9,662 bases of DNA from Saprospiraceae bacterium (GTDB lineage: Bacteria > Bacteroidota > Bacteroidia > Chitinophagales > Saprospiraceae). The first letter of the stretch is position 1; each line of letters starts with the position of its first letter. The stretch spans positions 1 to 9,662 of the forward strand of contig JADKCF010000041.1 of assembly GCA_016714765.1 (NCBI GenBank), written 5' to 3'. A model generated the notes under the pieces. The model ran no database searches, was not told the origin of the DNA, and worked only from the letters and a program-made list of their open reading frames with translations. Of this stretch, positions 7,773-9,662 are shown piece by piece. A program made the position numbers and the translations under genes.

Positions 7773-8267
7773 ATGCTGCCTGATAGATTGGTAGAAATAG
7801 TTGCCGCTGCTAGGTATACATTCGGTCTTCTGAGGATTCTATTCAAAACCTGGACTAAAAACAGCATTAATGGTGGATTACAATAGCATAAATATGGAAG
7901 GCAAACTGCCAAGACAAGAACACGAGAAAACAGGGATAATCCATATGTGAATCCGCAACAGCAAAAACAAGGAAATTGCGATGTACAGTATAAAAGTGGC
8001 GCCAATGAACCGGAACAGTATACGATTGATGTGAAAAGTAATTTTGGTAAACTCAATTTTCCTTATCAAATTTATCAGGTCAAAGATAGTATCATATTTA
8101 TTACAGTGGCTCAAAGTGTTTGATTCAGGTTGTGTAGGAAGCAACGGTTCCAAATCCTCACACTAAATGGCAGTTCCAGCATTTTTACCATTATTGAAGA
8201 TCCAAAATGTGATGGTGATTCATCAAACACAAATTGGGAATTACCTTTAGGTTGTCCGACAAATTAA
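7773..8267 (+). pseudogene. secreted cysteine-containing domain protein remnant
   Basis: Most of the signal lies after 7887: an open frame to 8120 reads NPYVNPQQQKQGNCDVQYKS, EQYTIDVKSNFGKLNF and PYQIYQVKDSIIFITVAQS. After a shift it goes on as VFDSGCVGSNGSKS, and after a second shift (a missing C at 8156-8157) as LTLNGSSSIFTIIEDPKCDG, NWELPLGCPTN-stop at 8267. The order (GNC..., V.D.I, FdSGCVG, LNGsSs.Ftv..eP.CDG, W...LGCP) is that of a beta-sandwich, disulfide-bonded extracellular domain that I recall from Bacteroidota surface proteins, with no known function. The same frame extends back through a TAG at 7884-7886 to an ATG at 7773, but residues there look unspecific and no signal peptide is visible. 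The N-terminal boundary is therefore open. Confidence 0.45.
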
Positions 8268-8280
8268 AAAATTCATTTAT

Positions 8281-8307
8281 TGACAACGATTGTATGTCAT
8301 TTTTTAC
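8281..8307. terminator. weak terminator-like hairpin between convergent genes
   Basis: TGACA (8281-8285) and TGTCA (8295-8299) pair around a 9-nt loop and are followed by six or more T's. The stem is short. It lies between the plus-strand remnant ending at 8267 and the minus-strand gene ending at 8367, a place where a terminator is expected. Confidence 0.3.
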
Positions 8308-8366
8308 TATTTTTTAAATAAGTATGGCCTGCTGAAATTCTTATAATTTATTGAAATGGCATAATT

Positions 8367-8735
8367 TTAATAAGAAGATTCATCGCTGATGGTTAAAAAG
8401 CCTGGTTGAGTATATGACTCATTCTGCAAATACTCATCTCCTCTCCTGCGATGAGGGATGTTTTCACTGTGCACTGCACCTCTGTCTATAAAGTGAAAGA
8501 GGGGAAGTTCATAGCCGACACTTCTTTTGTAAACATTTTTGATTGTCTGTTCGCTCATTTCATCTACAGGAAATCCACTACTAATCAGTGCATTGTACAT
8601 ATCGTCCAGGTATGCTAATGCTTTTGGATAGATTCTGATTACTTTTTGATCAGAAAAATCCTCGACGGGATACCCTAATTCAGACAATTCGGATCTTATT
8701 TGCTTTATACTTACTTTTTTTATCTCCAATTTCAA
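8367..8735 (-). CDS. uncharacterised protein with internal 33-residue duplication
   Basis: This is one of the few frames with no visible internal break. The 122-residue product is soluble, charged and has no signal peptide. It contains two similar units with a 33-residue period: GYPVEDFSDQKVIRIYPK (21-38) and GFPVDEMSEQTIKNVYKR (54-71), sharing G-[YF]-P-V-[ED]-[DE]-[FM]-S-[DE]-Q and a later [IV]-Y. A polar tail rich in R, H and Y follows (HRRRGDEYLQNESY). I do not recognise the family. The start is uncertain: the codon at 8733-8735 is TTG and directly follows a TAA (8736-8738). An ATG in the same frame at 8802-8804 would give 22 more residues (MDKLLPQIFCNLLKNSYL...) if that TAA were an error. 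It is convergent with the gene to its left and divergent from the desaturase. Confidence 0.6.
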   Translation of the reverse strand: MKLEIKKVSIKQIRSELSELGYPVEDFSDQKVIRIYPKALAYLDDMYNALISSGFPVDEMSEQTIKNVYKRSVGYELPLFHFIDRGAVHSENIPHRRRGDEYLQNESYTQPGFLTISDESSY

Positions 8736-8960
8736 TTATTTTAAAGAAGTAAGATAGCTGTTTTTCAGCAGATTACAAAATATTTGAGGCAATAATTTGT
8801 CCATTATTTTTGTATTTTCAGAAATAAGTAATTTTTCAGACCCGCGATTTCCTGCAGGTATTTTGGGATTCATTTACATTATAATCGGCGTGATTTATTA
8901 TCTCCCTGTAAATTTTTTATATAAGTATTCTCTATAGATAAAGCAAGGGTAACTTTGGGA

Positions 8961-8991
8961 TTGTCAATTTGGAGTTTTTGTATTAAATTTG
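8961..8991 (+). promoter_or_regulatory. Bacteroidota-type promoter for the desaturase gene
   Basis: TTG (8961-8963) is followed by 20 nt and TAAATTTG (8984-8991), which fits TAnnTTTG. The predicted transcript start near 8998 gives a leader of about 55 nt and lies upstream of the ATG at 9054, supporting that start over codons upstream of the promoter in the same frame. Confidence 0.55.
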
Positions 8992-9053
8992 CTCATTCGA
9001 ATGATAATAACGATTTTTCAGACCCAAAAAAAGCAGAACAATACAGCAATCAT

Positions 9054-9662
9054 ATGGATAATGAAATAATAAGTAAATCAATACCTGCCCTGATGCTTCT
9101 CATCTTAGGGATGCTGGAAGCCCTGGGAGGATTGTACCTGGACGACAGGCGTACAAAAAATGACTGGACGATAGAATTGGTTAGCCTGTTCACTTTGCCG
9201 ACTCTGGTCCAGCCAGCGATTTTTGTTCTAACCATTTGGACTGGTAAAAACTGGTTTCCTCAATACGAAGATTATTTAATAAATTTGGCCATAGGATGGC
9301 AGGTAATGGCGTTTTTGATATTGGATGATATGACACAGTATTGGTGGCATAGATTTTCGCATTCTAATCGAATGATGTGGAAATTGCACAGACCACATCA
9401 TGTGGTAGAAGAGATGGGCGTACTTGTAACTTACAGGAATGCTATACTATATTACGCTTTGATGCCCGGAATATGGCTATCTGCTTGCTTAATATTTTTA
9501 GGATGGGCTATGTATATCTATTCTATCTGCCTGTCAAGCTGGTCGTTATCCTAATGGCGCATAGTGAAACAAAATGGGACAGGTTTTTATATAAATACAA
9601 ATTCCTGCACCCGGTAGCGTGGGTGGTAGAGAGAGTAATTTCTACACCGAGCACACATTTTG
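9054..9662 (+). CDS. sterol desaturase / fatty acid hydroxylase superfamily membrane protein (frameshifted, runs off the end)
   Basis: This is a predicted di-iron membrane oxygenase of the sterol desaturase/fatty acid hydroxylase superfamily, which hydroxylates or desaturates lipids in the cytoplasmic membrane. After an ATG at 9054 come hydrophobic segments (about residues 8-22, 40-60, 75-92), then two histidine clusters: HRFSH (99-103, HxxxH) and HRPHH (112-116, HxxHH). The frame ends early at 9554. A second frame carries on as YLFYLPVKLVVILMAHSETK and HPVAWVVERVISTPSTHF up to the window edge, with further histidines (AHSE, about 170; STHF) typical of the family. Adding one G after the ATG at 9510-9512 joins the two. 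The frame is open back to 8955, but that region contains the promoter and shows no family residues. The substrate (carotenoid, sterol, fatty acid or hopanoid-like lipid) cannot be told. Confidence 0.8.

Noticed and set aside
7733..8153. Two overlapping minus-strand frames with hydrophobic residues
   Set aside because: They lie opposite the cysteine-containing extracellular domain on the plus strand, whose ordered motifs are more convincing.
8955..9053. Upstream extension of the desaturase to a TTG at 8955
   Set aside because: The promoter lies inside this stretch, residues there do not resemble the family, and the ATG at 9054 is well placed.
1..9662. Alternative genetic code as explanation of in-frame stops
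   Set aside because: TAA, TAG and TGA all occur as interruptions, all also serve as normal ends, and many breaks are frameshifts that recoding cannot explain.
1..9662. CRISPR array, tRNA, rRNA, IS element or phage genes
   Set aside because: No regularly spaced repeats, no cloverleaf-like segments with conserved tRNA boxes, and no transposase, integrase or phage motifs were seen on either strand.

Overview
The window looks like a chromosomal piece of a Bacteroidota bacterium. Four things point there: about 35% GC by eye, two promoters of the Bacteroidota TTTG/TTG ... TAnnTTTG type, a type IX secretion (T9SS) C-terminal sorting domain, and A-rich rather than Shine-Dalgarno-like leaders before starts. 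No phage, IS, CRISPR or tRNA signal was seen.

Layout, left to right. 1-358 is the 3' end of an MlaD/MCE-type lipid-transport protein. 359-1109 is mostly non-coding, with a strong terminator hairpin (602-650) and a small lysine-rich ORF remnant (783-997). 1110-2143 is a GH130 mannoside phosphorylase/hydrolase. It is followed after 1 nt by a ~770-residue GT4 glycosyltransferase with a C-terminal alpha/alpha-toroid-like domain (2145-4455), an apparent two-gene glycan operon. 4455-4649 is a GC-richer, 5'-truncated membrane protein fragment butted against the GT stop. Convergent to it is a small outer-membrane beta-barrel protein (4706-5236, minus) with a near-perfect promoter. A divergent plus-strand pair follows: a VanZ-like 4-TM protein (5510-5926) and an overlapping small membrane protein (5923-6111), with a CRP-like dyad upstream. 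Then come a degraded MORN-like stretch, a secreted T9SS cargo lacking its N-terminus (6425-7633), a secreted cysteine-containing protein remnant (7773-8267), a minus-strand protein with an internal duplication (8367-8735), and a sterol desaturase/fatty acid hydroxylase running off the right end (9054-9662).

The dominant property is damage. Nearly every recognisable gene carries single-base frameshifts or in-frame stops (about 18 in 9.7 kb), many next to short homopolymers, while the protein sequence on both sides stays conserved and can be rejoined by one base. This fits an uncorrected assembly or very recent gene decay better than old pseudogenes. Restored products are described below and the lesions listed. 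The best functional story is the GH130 + GT4 pair, plausibly making or turning over a beta-mannan-type glycan. No clearly new multi-gene system is visible.
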